64,000 nucleotides of DNA from Massilia soli (GCF_016809835.1 NZ_JAFBIL020000001.1:1-64000); one strand, 5' to 3'; numbered from the stretch's first letter, positions 9,160 to 18,751 are shown. The notes: generated from the sequence alone by a model not told the origin. A program made the numbers and translations.

Positions 9160-9857
9160 TGAAGCCAGGCGCCTCCCCGATCCGTGCGGCGATCATCGAC
9201 CTTGACGGCACGATGCTCGACACGATCCCCGACTTCCACGTCGCAATCAACCGCATGCGCGCCGAGTTCGACCTGGCCGCCATCACCCAGGAAGCCATTG
9301 CGCTGATGGTCGGCAAAGGCTCGGAGAACCTGATCCGCGGCGTGCTGGCGCAGGACTTCGACAGCGCCGGCGTCGAACAGCGCATCGGGGAAGCGATGGA
9401 CGCCTACCAGCGCCACTACCTCGACATCAACGGCCAGCACAGCACCCTGTACATCGACGTCGAAGCGGGCCTGAAGGCGCTGCGCGCGCAAGGCCTGCGC
9501 CTGGCGTGCGTGACCAACAAGCCGCTGGCGTTCGCGCTGCCGCTGCTGGCGCAGAAGGGCCTGGCGCCCTACTTCGAGATCGTCTACGGCGGCGACTCCT
9601 TCCCGCGCAAGAAGCCCGACCCGATGCCGCTGCTGCAGGTCTGCAGCGATTTCGACCTCGATCCGCGGCAAGTCGTGGCCATCGGCGACTCGTCCAACGA
9701 CGCCGAAGCGGCGCGCGCGGCCGGCTGCTATGTACTCACTGTGCCATATGGTTATAACCACGGACGGTCTATACACGAAACGGATTCCGATGGTATAGTT
9801 GAATCGTTGCTCCAGGCAGCAACCCTGATTCAAACGCATAACCACAGCGCACACTAG
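9159..9857 (+). CDS. gph: Phosphoglycolate phosphatase (HAD family)
   Basis: HAD-superfamily hydrolase of 232 residues, expected to dephosphorylate 2-phosphoglycolate formed in DNA repair and oxidative metabolism. Motif I is DLDGT (nucleophile Asp14, acid/base Asp16), motif II is CVTNK, and motif III/IV is KKPDP followed by GDSSNDAEAARAAG. The start ATG overlaps the rpe stop by one base. The trp attenuator begins immediately after it; since attenuation controls only what follows, gph would be expressed without tryptophan control unless a trp promoter lies inside its 3' end. Confidence 0.94.
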   Translation: MKPGASPIRAAIIDLDGTMLDTIPDFHVAINRMRAEFDLAAITQEAIALMVGKGSENLIRGVLAQDFDSAGVEQRIGEAMDAYQRHYLDINGQHSTLYIDVEAGLKALRAQGLRLACVTNKPLAFALPLLAQKGLAPYFEIVYGGDSFPRKKPDPMPLLQVCSDFDLDPRQVVAIGDSSNDAEAARAAGCYVLTVPYGYNHGRSIHETDSDGIVESLLQAATLIQTHNHSAH

Positions 9858-9868
9858 ACAAAAATCGC

Positions 9869-9955
9869 ATGTTTTTCATCAAAAAACACAATGTCACGCA
9901 AGCCGGCTCGATTGAGGCCTGGCTTTGGCGACGCTGGCAATCCTGGGCTAAGTAA
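9869..9955 (+). CDS. trpL: trp operon leader peptide
   Basis: A 28-codon frame beginning ATGTTTTTC and ending GCTAAGTAA, with four tryptophan codons at positions 18, 20, 23 and 26, closely packed just before the stop. Tryptophan is otherwise rare, so this density is the signature of an attenuator leader peptide. It lies between gph and trpE and is followed within 14 bases by an intrinsic terminator. The ribosome site is weak (an A-rich stretch, CAAAAATCGC, before the ATG). Ribosome stalling at Trp18 or Trp20 would report tryptophanyl-tRNA shortage. Confidence 0.88.
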   Translation: MFFIKKHNVTQAGSIEAWLWRRWQSWAK

Positions 9956-10002
9956 CCCGTACTGATTGCTGTCGCGTGCCTGCGCACGCCGACAGGTTTT
10001 TT
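9910..10002 (+). terminator. trp attenuator: competing hairpins and intrinsic terminator
   Basis: The terminator pairs CTGTCG-CGTGC (9969-9979) with GCACG-C-CGACAG (9984-9995) around a CTGC loop, followed by six Ts (9997-10002). An antiterminator can form between GCAATC (9937-9942) and GATTGC (9964-9969), optionally extended by GCGAC (9928-9932) with GTCGC (9971-9975); this uses up the terminator's 5' arm. A protecting 1:2 hairpin can form between GATTG (9910-9914) and CAATC (9938-9942). A ribosome stalled at the first Trp codons would cover 9910-9914 and favour the antiterminator. Pairings were found by eye; no folding energies were computed. Confidence 0.85.
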
Positions 10003-10049
10003 GAAACCCACCGCCATCTACAACTATGCCTGGCGGCCTGGAGAAAAGC

Positions 10050-11546
10050 ATGACCGAACTCGAATTCCAATCGCTGGCCGCTGAAGGCTACAACCGTATT
10101 CCATTGATCGCGGAAGCCTTCGCCGATCTCGAAACCCCGCTCACGCTCTACCTCAAGCTGGCCCAGACCCAGAACGCAGGCAAGAACACCTTCCTGCTCG
10201 AATCGGTGGTCGGCGGCGAGCGCTTCGGCCGCTACTCCTTCATCGGCCTGCCGGCGACGACCGTGCTGCGCACGTTTGGAAGCCGCACCGAGATCGTCAA
10301 GAACGGCAGCGTCATCGAAACCCACGACGGCAATCCGCTCGACTTCATCGAACAATATCAGGCCCGCTTCAAGGTCGCGCTGCGCCCTGGCATGCCGCGC
10401 TTCTGCGGCGGCCTGGCCGGCTACTTCGGCTACGACACCGTGCGCCACATCGAGCGCAAGCTGGCCGACGGCGCGCCCAAGGACGACCTGGGCCTGCCCG
10501 ACATCCAGCTGATGGTGACCGAGGAACTGGCGGTCATCGACAACCTGTCCGGCAAGCTGTACCTGATCGTCTACGCCGACACCACCCAGCCTGAGTCGTT
10601 CTCGAAAGCGCGCCAGCGCCTGAAAGACCTGCGCATGATGCTGCGCCGCGGCGTCGACGCGCCGGTTACCTCGAGCTCGGTACGCACCGAGGCGATCCGC
10701 GACTTCAGCAAGGAAGACTATCTGAAGGCGGTCGCGCGCGCGCATGAATACGTGATGGCCGGCGACCTGATGCAAGTGCAGATCGGCCAGCGCATCCGCA
10801 AGCCGTATGTCGACAACCCGCTGACCCTGTACCGCGCGCTGCGTTCGCTGAACCCGTCGCCGTATATGTACTACTACAATTTCGGCGACATGCAGATCGT
10901 CGGCGCCTCGCCGGAGATCCTGGTCCGCAACGAAACCCTGCCCGACGGCGGCCGCAAGGTCACGCTGCGCCCGATCGCCGGCACCCGTTCGCGCGGCGCC
11001 ACCCCGGAGCGCGACGCCCAGCTGGCCGAAGAACTGCTGGCCGACCCGAAAGAAGTCGCCGAGCACGTGATGCTGATCGACCTGGCGCGCAATGACCTGG
11101 GCCGGATCTCGGAGATCGGCAGCGTCGCCGTCACCGACCGCATGGTCATCGAAAAATACTCGCACGTTCAGCACATCGTCTCGAACGTCGAAGGCAGGCT
11201 GAAAAAAGGCATGTCGAACCTCGACGTGCTGCGCGCCACCTTCCCTGCCGGGACCCTGACCGGCGCGCCGAAAGTGCGCGCCATGGAGGTCATCGACGAG
11301 CTGGAGCCGACCAAGCGCGGCATCTACGGCGGCGCCTGCGGCTACCTGAGTTTCGGCGGCGAGATGGATGTGGCGATCGCGATCCGCACCGGCGTCATCA
11401 AGGACGGCATGCTGTACGTCCAAGCCGCGGCCGGGATCGTGGCCGACTCGATTCCTGAGATGGAATGGCAAGAAACCGAAAACAAGGCACGCGCCGTGCT
11501 GCGCGCGGCGGAACAGGTGCAAGACGGCCTGGATGGGGAGCTCTGA
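10050..11546 (+). CDS. trpE: Anthranilate synthase component I
   Basis: Catalytic subunit (498 residues) that converts chorismate to anthranilate with ammonia supplied by TrpG, the first committed step of tryptophan synthesis. The N-terminal region contains the LLES feedback motif ([17 protein letters not shown]) used for tryptophan inhibition. The chorismate-binding C-terminal half includes [25 protein letters not shown] and [17 protein letters not shown]. The ATG at 10050 follows GGAG by six bases; an in-frame ATG eight codons upstream is rejected. It is the first gene after the attenuator; trpG follows after one base. Confidence 0.97.
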   Translation: MTELEFQSLAAEGYNRIPLIAEAFADLETPLTLYLKLAQTQNAGKNTFLLESVVGGERFGRYSFIGLPATTVLRTFGSRTEIVKNGSVIETHDGNPLDFIEQYQARFKVALRPGMPRFCGGLAGYFGYDTVRHIERKLADGAPKDDLGLPDIQLMVTEELAVIDNLSGKLYLIVYADTTQPESFSKARQRLKDLRMMLRRGVDAPVTSSSVRTEAIRDFSKEDYLKAVARAHEYVMAGDLMQVQIGQRIRKPYVDNPLTLYRALRSLNPSPYMYYYNFGDMQIVGASPEILVRNETLPDGGRKVTLRPIAGTRSRGATPERDAQLAEELLADPKEVAEHVMLIDLARNDLGRISEIGSVAVTDRMVIEKYSHVQHIVSNVEGRLKKGMSNLDVLRATFPAGTLTGAPKVRAMEVIDELEPTKRGIYGGACGYLSFGGEMDVAIAIRTGVIKDGMLYVQAAAGIVADSIPEMEWQETENKARAVLRAAEQVQDGLDGEL

Positions 11547-11547
11547 C

Positions 11548-12120
11548 ATGCTGCTGATGATCGATAACTACGACTCGTTCACCTACAACCTGGTGCAGTA
11601 CTTCGGCGAGTTGGGCGAGGAAGTGCGCACCGTGCGCAACGATGAAATCACGATCGAAGAGATCGAAGCGATGAAGCCCGACCGCATCTGCATTTCGCCG
11701 GGCCCGAAAACGCCGGCCGAAGCGGGCATTTCGATCGCGATCCTCGAACACTTCAAGGGCAAGCTGCCGATATTGGGCGTATGCCTCGGCCACCAGGCCA
11801 TGGGCGCCGCGTTCGGCGGCAAGGTTATCCGCGCCAAGCAGGTCATGCACGGCAAAACCTCGCTGATCGCCCACACCGGCGAAGGCGTGTTCAAGGATTT
11901 GCCAAGCCCGTTCACCGTGATCCGCTACCACTCGCTGGCCATTGAACGTAGTTCGCTGCCGGCCTGCCTGGAAGTGACCGCGTGGACCGACGACGGCGAG
12001 ATCATGGGAGTGCGCCACAAGGACTACGATATCGAGGGTGTGCAGTTCCACCCCGAGTCGATTTTGTCCGAGCACGGCCACGCACTGCTGAAGAACTTCC
12101 TCGAGCGCACAGCGCCATAA
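11548..12120 (+). CDS. trpG: Anthranilate synthase component II, glutamine amidotransferase
   Basis: Class I glutamine amidotransferase of 190 residues that releases ammonia for TrpE. The catalytic triad is visible: Cys79 in GVCLGHQ, His168 and Glu170 in [11 protein letters not shown]. It begins one base after the trpE stop (TGA-C-ATG) behind a GGGGAG site, and has the length typical of stand-alone TrpG/PabA. In such organisms the same subunit may also serve PabB in folate synthesis; no pabB is in the window. Confidence 0.96.
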   Translation: MLLMIDNYDSFTYNLVQYFGELGEEVRTVRNDEITIEEIEAMKPDRICISPGPKTPAEAGISIAILEHFKGKLPILGVCLGHQAMGAAFGGKVIRAKQVMHGKTSLIAHTGEGVFKDLPSPFTVIRYHSLAIERSSLPACLEVTAWTDDGEIMGVRHKDYDIEGVQFHPESILSEHGHALLKNFLERTAP

Positions 12121-12135
12121 CCCAGGAGCTACCGA

Positions 12136-13170
12136 ATGCCTATCACCCCACAAGAAGCCCTGCTGCGCTGTATCGACCACCGCGAGATTTTCCACGACGA
12201 GATGCTGCACCTGTTCCGCCAGATCATGTCGGGCGAAATGTCGCCGACGATGGTCGCTGCGCTGACCATGGGACTGCGCGTCAAGAAGGAAACCATCGGC
12301 GAGATCGCGGCCGCCGCGCAAGTCATGCGCGAGTTTTCGACCAAGGTGCCGATGGCCGACACCACCAACCTGCTCGACATTGTCGGCACCGGCGGCGACG
12401 GCGCGCACACCTTCAATATCTCGACCGCGTCGATGTTCGTCGCCGCCGCTGGCGGCGCGCGCGTGGCCAAGCACGGCGGCCGCAGTGTGTCGTCGTCGTC
12501 CGGCAGCGCCGACGTGATCGAAGCGCTGGGCGCCAACATCAACCTCAAGCCCGAGCAGATCGCCCAGTCGATCGCGCAGACCGGCATCGGCTTCATGTTC
12601 GCCCCCAACCACCACGCCGCGATGAAGCACGCCGCGCCGGTGCGCAAGGAACTGGGCGTGCGCACCATCTTCAACATCCTCGGGCCGCTGACCAATCCAG
12701 CCGGCGCCCCGAATATCCTGATGGGCGTGTTCCATGCCGACCTGGTCGGCATCCAGGTACGCGTACTGCAGCGGCTCGGCGCACAGCACGCGATCGTGGT
12801 GTGGGGCCGCGACAACATGGACGAAGTATCGCTTGGCGCATCGACCATGGTCGGTGAACTGGTCAATGGCGAAATTCGCGAATACGAAATCCATCCGGAA
12901 GACTTCGGCATGCAGATGATCGCCAGCCGCAACCTGAAGGTGGCCAATTCGACCGAGTCGATGGCCATGATGATGGCAGCGCTTGGCGGCGAGCCGGGCG
13001 CACCGTACGACATCGTCTGCCTGAACGCCGCCACCGCGCTGTACGCGGCAGGTGTCGCATCGTCGATCGAAGATGGTCTGGTAAAGGCGCGCGAATCAAT
13101 CAACTCCGGGGCCGCCAAGGCGAAGCTGCAGCAGTTCGTCCAGGTGACCCAGCAGCTCGGCGGAAGCTAA
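12136..13170 (+). CDS. trpD: Anthranilate phosphoribosyltransferase
   Basis: Enzyme of 344 residues that couples anthranilate to PRPP to form phosphoribosylanthranilate. It shows the family's glycine-rich PRPP loop [17 protein letters not shown], the [16 protein letters not shown] segment and [11 protein letters not shown]. An AGGAG site precedes the ATG. It follows trpG by 15 bases and is followed by trpC after 6 bases, so it belongs to the attenuated operon. Confidence 0.97.
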   Translation: MPITPQEALLRCIDHREIFHDEMLHLFRQIMSGEMSPTMVAALTMGLRVKKETIGEIAAAAQVMREFSTKVPMADTTNLLDIVGTGGDGAHTFNISTASMFVAAAGGARVAKHGGRSVSSSSGSADVIEALGANINLKPEQIAQSIAQTGIGFMFAPNHHAAMKHAAPVRKELGVRTIFNILGPLTNPAGAPNILMGVFHADLVGIQVRVLQRLGAQHAIVVWGRDNMDEVSLGASTMVGELVNGEIREYEIHPEDFGMQMIASRNLKVANSTESMAMMMAALGGEPGAPYDIVCLNAATALYAAGVASSIEDGLVKARESINSGAAKAKLQQFVQVTQQLGGS

Positions 13171-13176
13171 CAGACC

Positions 13177-13977
13177 ATGTCAGATATCCTCAACAAGATC
13201 CTCTCGGTAAAGGCAGACGAAGTCGCCGCCGCCAAAAAGCACCGCGACCTGGCCAGCCTGCGCCGCGACGTGGAAGCCGATGCTGAAGGCCGCCGCAACC
13301 TGCGCGGGTTTGAAGCGAGCATGCGCAAGCACATCGCGGCGGGCAAAGCCGGCGTGATCGCGGAAGTTAAGAAGGCGTCGCCGTCGAAAGGCGTGCTGCG
13401 CCAGGACTTCCGCCCGGCGAATATCGCCGAGACGTATGCGCGCCATGGTGCGGCGTGTTTGTCGGTGCTCACCGATGTGAACTTTTTTCAAGGCTCGGTC
13501 GAGTATTTGAAAGCCGCGCGCGCCGCGGTCGATATTCCGGTGATCCGCAAGGACTTTTTAATCGACCTGTACCAGGTGTACGAAGCCCGCGCGATGGGTG
13601 CGGATGCGATCTTGCTGATCGTCTCGGCGCTCGATCACGGGCTGATGGCGGAGATGGAAGCCTGCGCGCTGGAACTGGGACTCGATGTGCTGGTGGAAGT
13701 ACACGACGGCGACGAGCTGACCGCGGCGCTCAAGCTGCGCACGCCGCTGGTGGGCATCAACAACCGCAACCTGCGCACCTTCGAGACCTCGCTGGACACC
13801 ACGATCGACCTGCTGCCGCGCATACCGGCCGACAAGCTGGTGGTGACTGAATCGGGAATCATGGTGCCGGATGACGTGAAACGCATGCGCGACGCGAATG
13901 TGCACGCGTTTTTGGTTGGCGAAGCGTTCATGCGCGCGCCGGATCCGGGCGTCGAGCTTGAGCGGCTGTTCGGATAA
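13177..13977 (+). CDS. trpC: Indole-3-glycerol phosphate synthase
   Basis: Monofunctional TIM-barrel enzyme of 266 residues (not fused to trpF) that closes the indole ring of 1-(2-carboxyphenylamino)-1-deoxyribulose 5-phosphate. Motifs: [13 protein letters not shown] with the catalytic Lys, [43 protein letters not shown] and TESGI. It ends the attenuated operon; trpF, trpB and trpA are not in the window. A GC-rich palindrome (13982-14011) just after the stop may act as the operon end. Confidence 0.97.
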   Translation: MSDILNKILSVKADEVAAAKKHRDLASLRRDVEADAEGRRNLRGFEASMRKHIAAGKAGVIAEVKKASPSKGVLRQDFRPANIAETYARHGAACLSVLTDVNFFQGSVEYLKAARAAVDIPVIRKDFLIDLYQVYEARAMGADAILLIVSALDHGLMAEMEACALELGLDVLVEVHDGDELTAALKLRTPLVGINNRNLRTFETSLDTTIDLLPRIPADKLVVTESGIMVPDDVKRMRDANVHAFLVGEAFMRAPDPGVELERLFG

Positions 13978-13981
13978 AAAC

Positions 13982-14011
13982 GGCGGATGACGCGCGTTGC
14001 GCTCTTCCGCC
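13982..14011. repeat. Palindrome between trpC and the M61 peptidase gene
   Basis: GGCGGATGACGCGC-GTT-GCGCTCTTCCGCC forms an imperfect 13- to 14-bp hairpin, followed by CCTACG. The sequence resembles the dispersed GGCGGAT...ATCCGCCCTACG palindromes common in proteobacterial intergenic spacers. It lies between two convergent genes, where it could act as a terminator, but there is no T-run on either strand. Confidence 0.55.
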
Positions 14012-14066
14012 CTACGAGTTCCGGTCAAGACGGCATCACGATAAACTGCGATCCGCCGAATTGACC

Positions 14067-15884
14067 TCAACGCGCGGCGCTAGGCCTCGCGAATCCCTTG
14101 ACCTTCTTCTCCGGCGCGGCCAGCGTAATGCCCGGCACCCGGTCACCCTGCAGCACCACATCGAACGTCATCAACTCATCGCGCCGGAACGCGTGTACCG
14201 TCACGGTATCGCCAACCTTGAAGCGCGACAGCAGTCCTTCAAGATTGTTCGGATTGCCCATCACCCGCAGCCCGTCCACAGCAACCAGCAAATCCCCCGC
14301 CGACAAGCCCGCCGCATGCGCTGCGCCGCTTTCGTGCACCTGGCTCAATTTACAGTCCGCCCCTTCGCGCCCGATGCTCACATCCAGCGAAGGCTTTGCA
14401 TTCTTGCGCTCGTCGGTCAGCTTGACGCCAAATGGCGCATACAGCTTCGCCAACGGCAGGTCTTCGGTTCCGCGCACATAGCGCTCGAACATCGGTTTGA
14501 GCTTGAGTCCACTAATTTCGTCGAACAGCGCTTCGACCTCGGCCTCCGTCACGCCGCGTCCAACAGTCGGATAGAAGTCATGTCCGAAGCGCTGCCACAG
14601 CGCCAGCATGACGTCGTCGAGCGACTTGCGTCCCTCGGTCTTGGCCCGAATCGTCAGGTCGAACGCCAACGCGATCAGCGATCCCTTGCCGTAGTAGCTG
14701 ACAATCGCGTTCGGCGCGTTCTCGTCCTGGCGATAGTACTTGCTCCATGCGTCGAAGCTCGAATCGGCGACACTTTGCTTGGTGCGTCCGCTGCCGCGCA
14801 GGACGCCGCCGATCGCCTTGCCAAGCAGCTTGAGGTACGAGGCTTCCGAAATGAGGCCACTACGCACCAGCAGCAGGTCGTCGTAGTAGCTGGTGAAACC
14901 CTCGAACAGCCAAAGAAGCGGAGTGTAGGTCTCGTTCTGCAGGTCGTACGGCGCAAACGCCGCAGGCTTGATGCGCTTGACGTTCCAGGTGTGGAAGTAC
15001 TCGTGGCTGCACAGCCCGAGAAACTTGACATAGCCGTCGCTCGGTTCCGAAAACTTGGCGGCGCTGGTGCTTGGCAGGTCGTTGCGGTTGCAGATCAGCG
15101 CAGTGGAGGCGCGGTGTTCCAGGCCGCCGTAGCCGTCGCCGACGGCCATCGTCAGGAACACGTAGCGGTCCATCGGCGCGCGCCTGGTACGCGGTTCGAA
15201 GAAAGCGATCTGAGTTTCGCAGACGGCTTTCAGGTCTGCCTGCAGGCGCGACATGTCCAGGTTCGGCACCCGGCCGGTGATCACGATGTCATGCGGGATG
15301 CCATGCGCCTTGAAGGTGGCAAGGGCAAAGTCGCCCATCTCGACCGGGTGGTCGATCAGTTCATCGTAGTTAGACGCCACGTAGGTGCCGAAACCGTAGC
15401 GCTTCGCGCCCAGTTCGGCCATTGCGGTCGCAACGCGCCAGGTAGTGGCGGCCGGGTCAAGCGGGCGCTGGATGTCGACTTCATGCGCCATGTCTTCTTG
15501 CCCCAGCACCCGCAGGAAAACGCTGGTGCCGTTGAAAAAGCCGTGGGTCTGGTCGAGGTGGGCGGCGCGCACCGACAGGTCCCATGCGTAGACTTCGTAC
15601 TGCACGGTGAGCGCGCCGGACACCGGGGCGGCGCGCCAGGTGTGCTTGTCGACCTTGGTGAGTGCCACCGGTTTGCCATTCGACTCGGCGCGGATCTGGA
15701 CGATGTTGCGCGCGAACTCGCGGATCATGTAGCTGCCGGGGATCCATGCCGGCAGCGCGAATACCTGGCCGGCGTCCGCGGGCGCCGCAACGGTGACACT
15801 AACGTCGAACAGATGCCCAGCGAGGTTCTTCGGGATGATGGTGTACTGGATGGCAGGCGCTCGTTTTGCCGATGTCTTTTTCAT
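14067..15884 (-). CDS. M61-family metallopeptidase with PDZ domain
   Basis: Peptidase of 605 residues. A beta-rich N-terminal domain (about 10-180) is followed by the gluzincin catalytic domain with HEYFH at about 294-298 in LCSHEYFHTWNVKR and the downstream glutamate in LWLFEGFTSYYDD near 325. A C-terminal PDZ domain spans about 495-590 (SGAAHAAGLSAGDLLVAVDG). This is the architecture of glycyl aminopeptidase-like M61 enzymes. There is no clear signal peptide, so it is probably cytoplasmic. An AGGA five bases before the ATG supports the start. It lies 34 bases downstream of the mocA-like gene on the same strand. Confidence 0.92.
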   Translation of the reverse strand: MKKTSAKRAPAIQYTIIPKNLAGHLFDVSVTVAAPADAGQVFALPAWIPGSYMIREFARNIVQIRAESNGKPVALTKVDKHTWRAAPVSGALTVQYEVYAWDLSVRAAHLDQTHGFFNGTSVFLRVLGQEDMAHEVDIQRPLDPAATTWRVATAMAELGAKRYGFGTYVASNYDELIDHPVEMGDFALATFKAHGIPHDIVITGRVPNLDMSRLQADLKAVCETQIAFFEPRTRRAPMDRYVFLTMAVGDGYGGLEHRASTALICNRNDLPSTSAAKFSEPSDGYVKFLGLCSHEYFHTWNVKRIKPAAFAPYDLQNETYTPLLWLFEGFTSYYDDLLLVRSGLISEASYLKLLGKAIGGVLRGSGRTKQSVADSSFDAWSKYYRQDENAPNAIVSYYGKGSLIALAFDLTIRAKTEGRKSLDDVMLALWQRFGHDFYPTVGRGVTEAEVEALFDEISGLKLKPMFERYVRGTEDLPLAKLYAPFGVKLTDERKNAKPSLDVSIGREGADCKLSQVHESGAAHAAGLSAGDLLVAVDGLRVMGNPNNLEGLLSRFKVGDTVTVHAFRRDELMTFDVVLQGDRVPGITLAAPEKKVKGFARPSAAR

Positions 15885-15918
15885 ACTGATCCTGTGTGTG
15901 TCACTTTGTCGATATAGT

Positions 15919-16509
15919 TTAGCCTGAAACCCTTTGCACGCTCAGGTCGGCAGCAGTGTCAATATCCTGGAATATGCCCGGATCGCTGACCTCTACTTCA
16001 AGTACCGGATGCGATCTCACGATGTTTCGCGCGCCCTGGTCGCCGTGCAGCGCCAGCAAGCCAGCCAGGTGCAGCCGGCTAAAAGCCACTGGATTGCCGC
16101 GCCGGCCCTGCATAACCGGTATCGCGATGTCGCTGCCCTGCTTGATCGCCTCGGCCAGCGCCTTGATGGTCGACGATTGAACCTCGGGCATGTCTGCCAG
16201 CGCGATCAGCCAGCCGTCGGCATCGTCCGCCGCGACCTTGACTGCATGGGCAAGCGACACGCCCATGCCATCGGCGGCAGCTGCGCATTCGGTCACCTGG
16301 CAGCCGAGGGCACGCAACTCGGCCGCAACGCCCTCTCCTTCCGGGCCCACCACCGCGACTACCCTCGGCAGCACGGCCAGCATTGCCGCGGCACTGCCCG
16401 CGACGACGGTGCCGGTGCCAGGCCATGGCTGCAGCAGCTTGTTACGCTCGCCCGTCGGATCGAAGCGGCGCCCTTTGCCAGCGGCCAGCAGTATGCCAAC
16501 AACGGTCAT
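15919..16509 (-). CDS. MobA/MocA-like nucleotidyltransferase
   Basis: A 196-residue protein with the NTP-transferase Rossmann-like fold. The N-terminal nucleotide-binding loop LLAAGKGRRFDPTGERNKLL is at about 7-26, the metal-binding aspartate lies in LIALADMPEV, and GRRGNPVAFSR follows near 140. These features fit MocA/MobA-like enzymes that attach CMP or GMP to molybdopterin. Selectivity between the two, or for another sugar or cofactor, cannot be read by eye, and no xanthine dehydrogenase or mob genes are adjacent. An intrinsic terminator separates it from dsbC upstream, so it probably has its own promoter. Confidence 0.82.
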   Translation of the reverse strand: MTVVGILLAAGKGRRFDPTGERNKLLQPWPGTGTVVAGSAAAMLAVLPRVVAVVGPEGEGVAAELRALGCQVTECAAAADGMGVSLAHAVKVAADDADGWLIALADMPEVQSSTIKALAEAIKQGSDIAIPVMQGRRGNPVAFSRLHLAGLLALHGDQGARNIVRSHPVLEVEVSDPGIFQDIDTAADLSVQRVSG

Positions 16510-16537
16510 GGGAGCCTTTAATTGGTGCCGCAGATGT

Positions 16538-16559
16538 AAAAAACGGGCCCGAAGGCCCG
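16538..16559 (-). terminator. Intrinsic terminator after dsbC
   Basis: On the minus strand CGGGCC-TTCG-GGCCCG forms a 6-bp GC hairpin with a TTCG loop, followed directly by six Ts. It lies seven bases past the dsbC stop codon and before the mocA-like gene. Confidence 0.85.
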
Positions 16560-16566
16560 CGTGCGT

Positions 16567-17289
16567 TTATTTGATCGAAGCGAACTTCGTCTCGAGCGTC
16601 TTCAGGTCGACCGAGCCCGGGATACGGGTGCCATCGGTGAAGAAGATGGCCGGCGTACCTTCGATGCGCATCTTTCGGCCCAGCGCGAAGATCTGGTCGT
16701 GCGGGTCGGTGCACTTGGCCGGCGCGGCTGCGGCGACTTTACCGTTCAGCATCCAGTCATCCCACGCCTTGTTACGGTCCGCGGCGCACCAGATATTGCG
16801 CGACTTGGCGATCGAGTCCTCGGACAGGATGTTGTACATGAATGTGTACACCGTGACGTTGTCGATTTCCTTGAGCGTGGTCTGGCGGAAGCGCTTGCAG
16901 TAGCCGCAGTTAGGATCTTCGAAGATCGCCATCACGCGCTTGCCATTGCCCTTGACCATCTTGAGGGCCAGCTCGAACGGCAGGTCGTTGAAGTTGATCT
17001 TGTTGATGTCGTCGAGCCTGGCCTTGGTCAGGTCTTCCGACGTCTTGGCGTTGTAGACATGGCCGATAAACAGGTACTCGCCCTTCTTGTCGGTGTAGAT
17101 GATATCGCCGCCGGCACGGATTTCGTACAGGCCGGAATAAGGCGTGGCCTTGACCGACTCGATCTTGACGCCTCCGCCGAGGCGCGGCTCGATCACTTTC
17201 TTGATGTTTGCTTCCACTGGCGACTGGGCATTGCCGCACGATGCAGCGAGCGCCGTCAACATCAACAGTGCGAGTTTATTTATTACCAT
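16567..17289 (-). CDS. dsbC: Thiol:disulfide interchange protein DsbC family
   Basis: Periplasmic disulfide isomerase of 240 residues that reshuffles wrong disulfides, normally kept reduced by DsbD. The signal peptide is at about 1-20, a dimerisation domain occupies about 25-85, and the thioredoxin-like domain has the active site CGYC (128-131) within FEDPNCGYCKRF. A second cysteine pair (about 169 and 193) matches the structural disulfide of DsbC, and the cis-proline loop is in IEGTPAIFF. A Cys at position 18 of the signal region could be read as a weak lipobox, but the -3 residue is not favourable. The start has GGAGAA just upstream. It is 43 bases after the UbiH-family gene and ends at a strong terminator. 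Confidence 0.93.
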   Translation of the reverse strand: MVINKLALLMLTALAASCGNAQSPVEANIKKVIEPRLGGGVKIESVKATPYSGLYEIRAGGDIIYTDKKGEYLFIGHVYNAKTSEDLTKARLDDINKINFNDLPFELALKMVKGNGKRVMAIFEDPNCGYCKRFRQTTLKEIDNVTVYTFMYNILSEDSIAKSRNIWCAADRNKAWDDWMLNGKVAAAAPAKCTDPHDQIFALGRKMRIEGTPAIFFTDGTRIPGSVDLKTLETKFASIK

Positions 17290-17332
17290 GACTTCTCCGG
17301 TTGTCCTGCGAATGAATGCGAGCCGCTTACGA

Positions 17333-18556
17333 CTACTTGCCCATCGCATGCGTGATGAGCCGACGCTTGAGCATCGGCAACTTATCCAGCAAGTTTAATC
17401 CCAAATTGCGCGCAATGCGAACCGGCTCGAGATCGGTGCTGAAAAGTCGCGCCAGGCTGTCGGTGGCGAACTGCATCAGGAAGATGTCTTCCTTGCGGGC
17501 GCGCGCATAGCGGGCCAGCACGCGCTCGTCGCCGATGGCGCGCTGCGGTTCGCGTTCGGCCACTGCCTTGAGCAGTTCGGCGACGTCGGCGAAGCCGAGG
17601 TTCATGCCGTGGCCAGCCAGCGGATGGACCACATGGGCGGCATCGCCCACCAGCGCCACGCGCGGCGCGGTAATGGCGTGCGGGCGGATCAGCGCCAGCG
17701 GAAAGTCCTTGGCCGTTTCCGGCTGCAGCGGGCGCAGGACCCCAAGCTTGTCTTCGGCCAGTTCCGCGAGGCGCACGGCCAGCTCGCCGAGGCTCTCGCG
17801 CATCAGCGTGTCGGCCAGCGCATCGGGCGCCGACCACACCAGCGACACGCGCTCGCCCGCCAGCGGCAGCAGCGCCACGATGCCGTCGGCGCCGGTGAAC
17901 CACTGGTAAGCCACGCCATGGTGCGGCTTCTCGCAGGCGAAGTTGGCGACCACGGCGCGCTGGTTGTACGAGCGGTAATCGAGGCCGATGTCGCACTGGC
18001 CGCGCACCCACGAGTGGCCGCCGTCGGCGCCGACGACCAGCGAGCATGCCACCGACTTGCCGCCATCGAGGTGCACGGTGGCGCCGTCGTCGGTGGTCTC
18101 GATGCGCACGGCGCTGCCGCTGACGATCGTGACATTCGGGGCGAACTTGAGCGCGGCGTCGAGCGCCTGGCACAGGTTGCGGTCTTCGACGATCCACGCC
18201 AACGCGCCGACATGGGCGCCGAAGGCGTCGAATTCGATGTCGCCGCCTTTTTCGCCGTCGCCGTTGACCGCCATCGCATCGACCGCCTGCACCCGCGACT
18301 GGTCAAGCGCGCCCCAAACCTTCAGCGACGACAGAAGCGTGTGGGCGGTGTGATTGAGCGCGTAGACGCGCACGTCCCAGGGCTGTTCTCCCGCCGCTGG
18401 CGGTGCCGCTGCGGTCGGACCGGCCGGAGGCGCGATCAGCGTGACGCTGTGGCCGGCCTGGGAGAAGCCCAGCGCCGCCGTTTTGGCGATGGCGCCATTG
18501 CCGACGATGCAGATATCGCACGCCATCGGCGCAATAGAAGAAGTTGGAGTAGTCAT
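17333..18556 (-). CDS. UbiH/UbiF-family FAD-dependent hydroxylase
   Basis: Flavoprotein monooxygenase of 407 residues of the family that hydroxylates the ubiquinone ring at the inner face of the cytoplasmic membrane. It has a dinucleotide-binding N-terminus (CDICIVGNGAIAKTAA, about 10-25) and the second FAD motif VALVGDAAHVVHPLAGHG (about 300-317). It lies immediately upstream of dsbC on the same strand. Several paralogues (UbiH, UbiF, UbiI, VisC) share these motifs, so the exact ring position is not assigned. The ATG at 18556 was preferred to one three codons earlier because it lies just after GGAATGC; either is possible. Confidence 0.88.
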   Translation of the reverse strand: MTTPTSSIAPMACDICIVGNGAIAKTAALGFSQAGHSVTLIAPPAGPTAAAPPAAGEQPWDVRVYALNHTAHTLLSSLKVWGALDQSRVQAVDAMAVNGDGEKGGDIEFDAFGAHVGALAWIVEDRNLCQALDAALKFAPNVTIVSGSAVRIETTDDGATVHLDGGKSVACSLVVGADGGHSWVRGQCDIGLDYRSYNQRAVVANFACEKPHHGVAYQWFTGADGIVALLPLAGERVSLVWSAPDALADTLMRESLGELAVRLAELAEDKLGVLRPLQPETAKDFPLALIRPHAITAPRVALVGDAAHVVHPLAGHGMNLGFADVAELLKAVAEREPQRAIGDERVLARYARARKEDIFLMQFATDSLARLFSTDLEPVRIARNLGLNLLDKLPMLKRRLITHAMGK

Positions 18557-18675
18557 GCATTCCATTATAGCGGGTAGGAAAAGCAACGTTTCGGCGCACG
18601 GCTGGCCGCATTTTGAAAAAATTCTCCCGCCTACCCTTGCAATCCGCAAACTGGCTGACTATAATCATGCCTCTT

Positions 18676-18751
18676 GGCCTGGTAGCTCAGTTGGTAGAGC
18701 AGAGGATTGAAAATCCTTGTGTCGGTGGTTCGATTCCGCCCCGGGCCACCA
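18676..18751 (+). tRNA. tRNA-Phe (GAA)
   Basis: A complete 76-base cloverleaf. The acceptor stem GGCCTGG pairs with CCGGGCC, there is an A discriminator and an encoded CCA (18749-18751). The anticodon stem GAGGA/TCCTT encloses the loop TTGAAAA with anticodon GAA, and the T-loop is GGTTCGATTCC. An intrinsic terminator follows. Its 3' half is repeated three more times to the right, marking it as an integration site. Confidence 0.97.
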
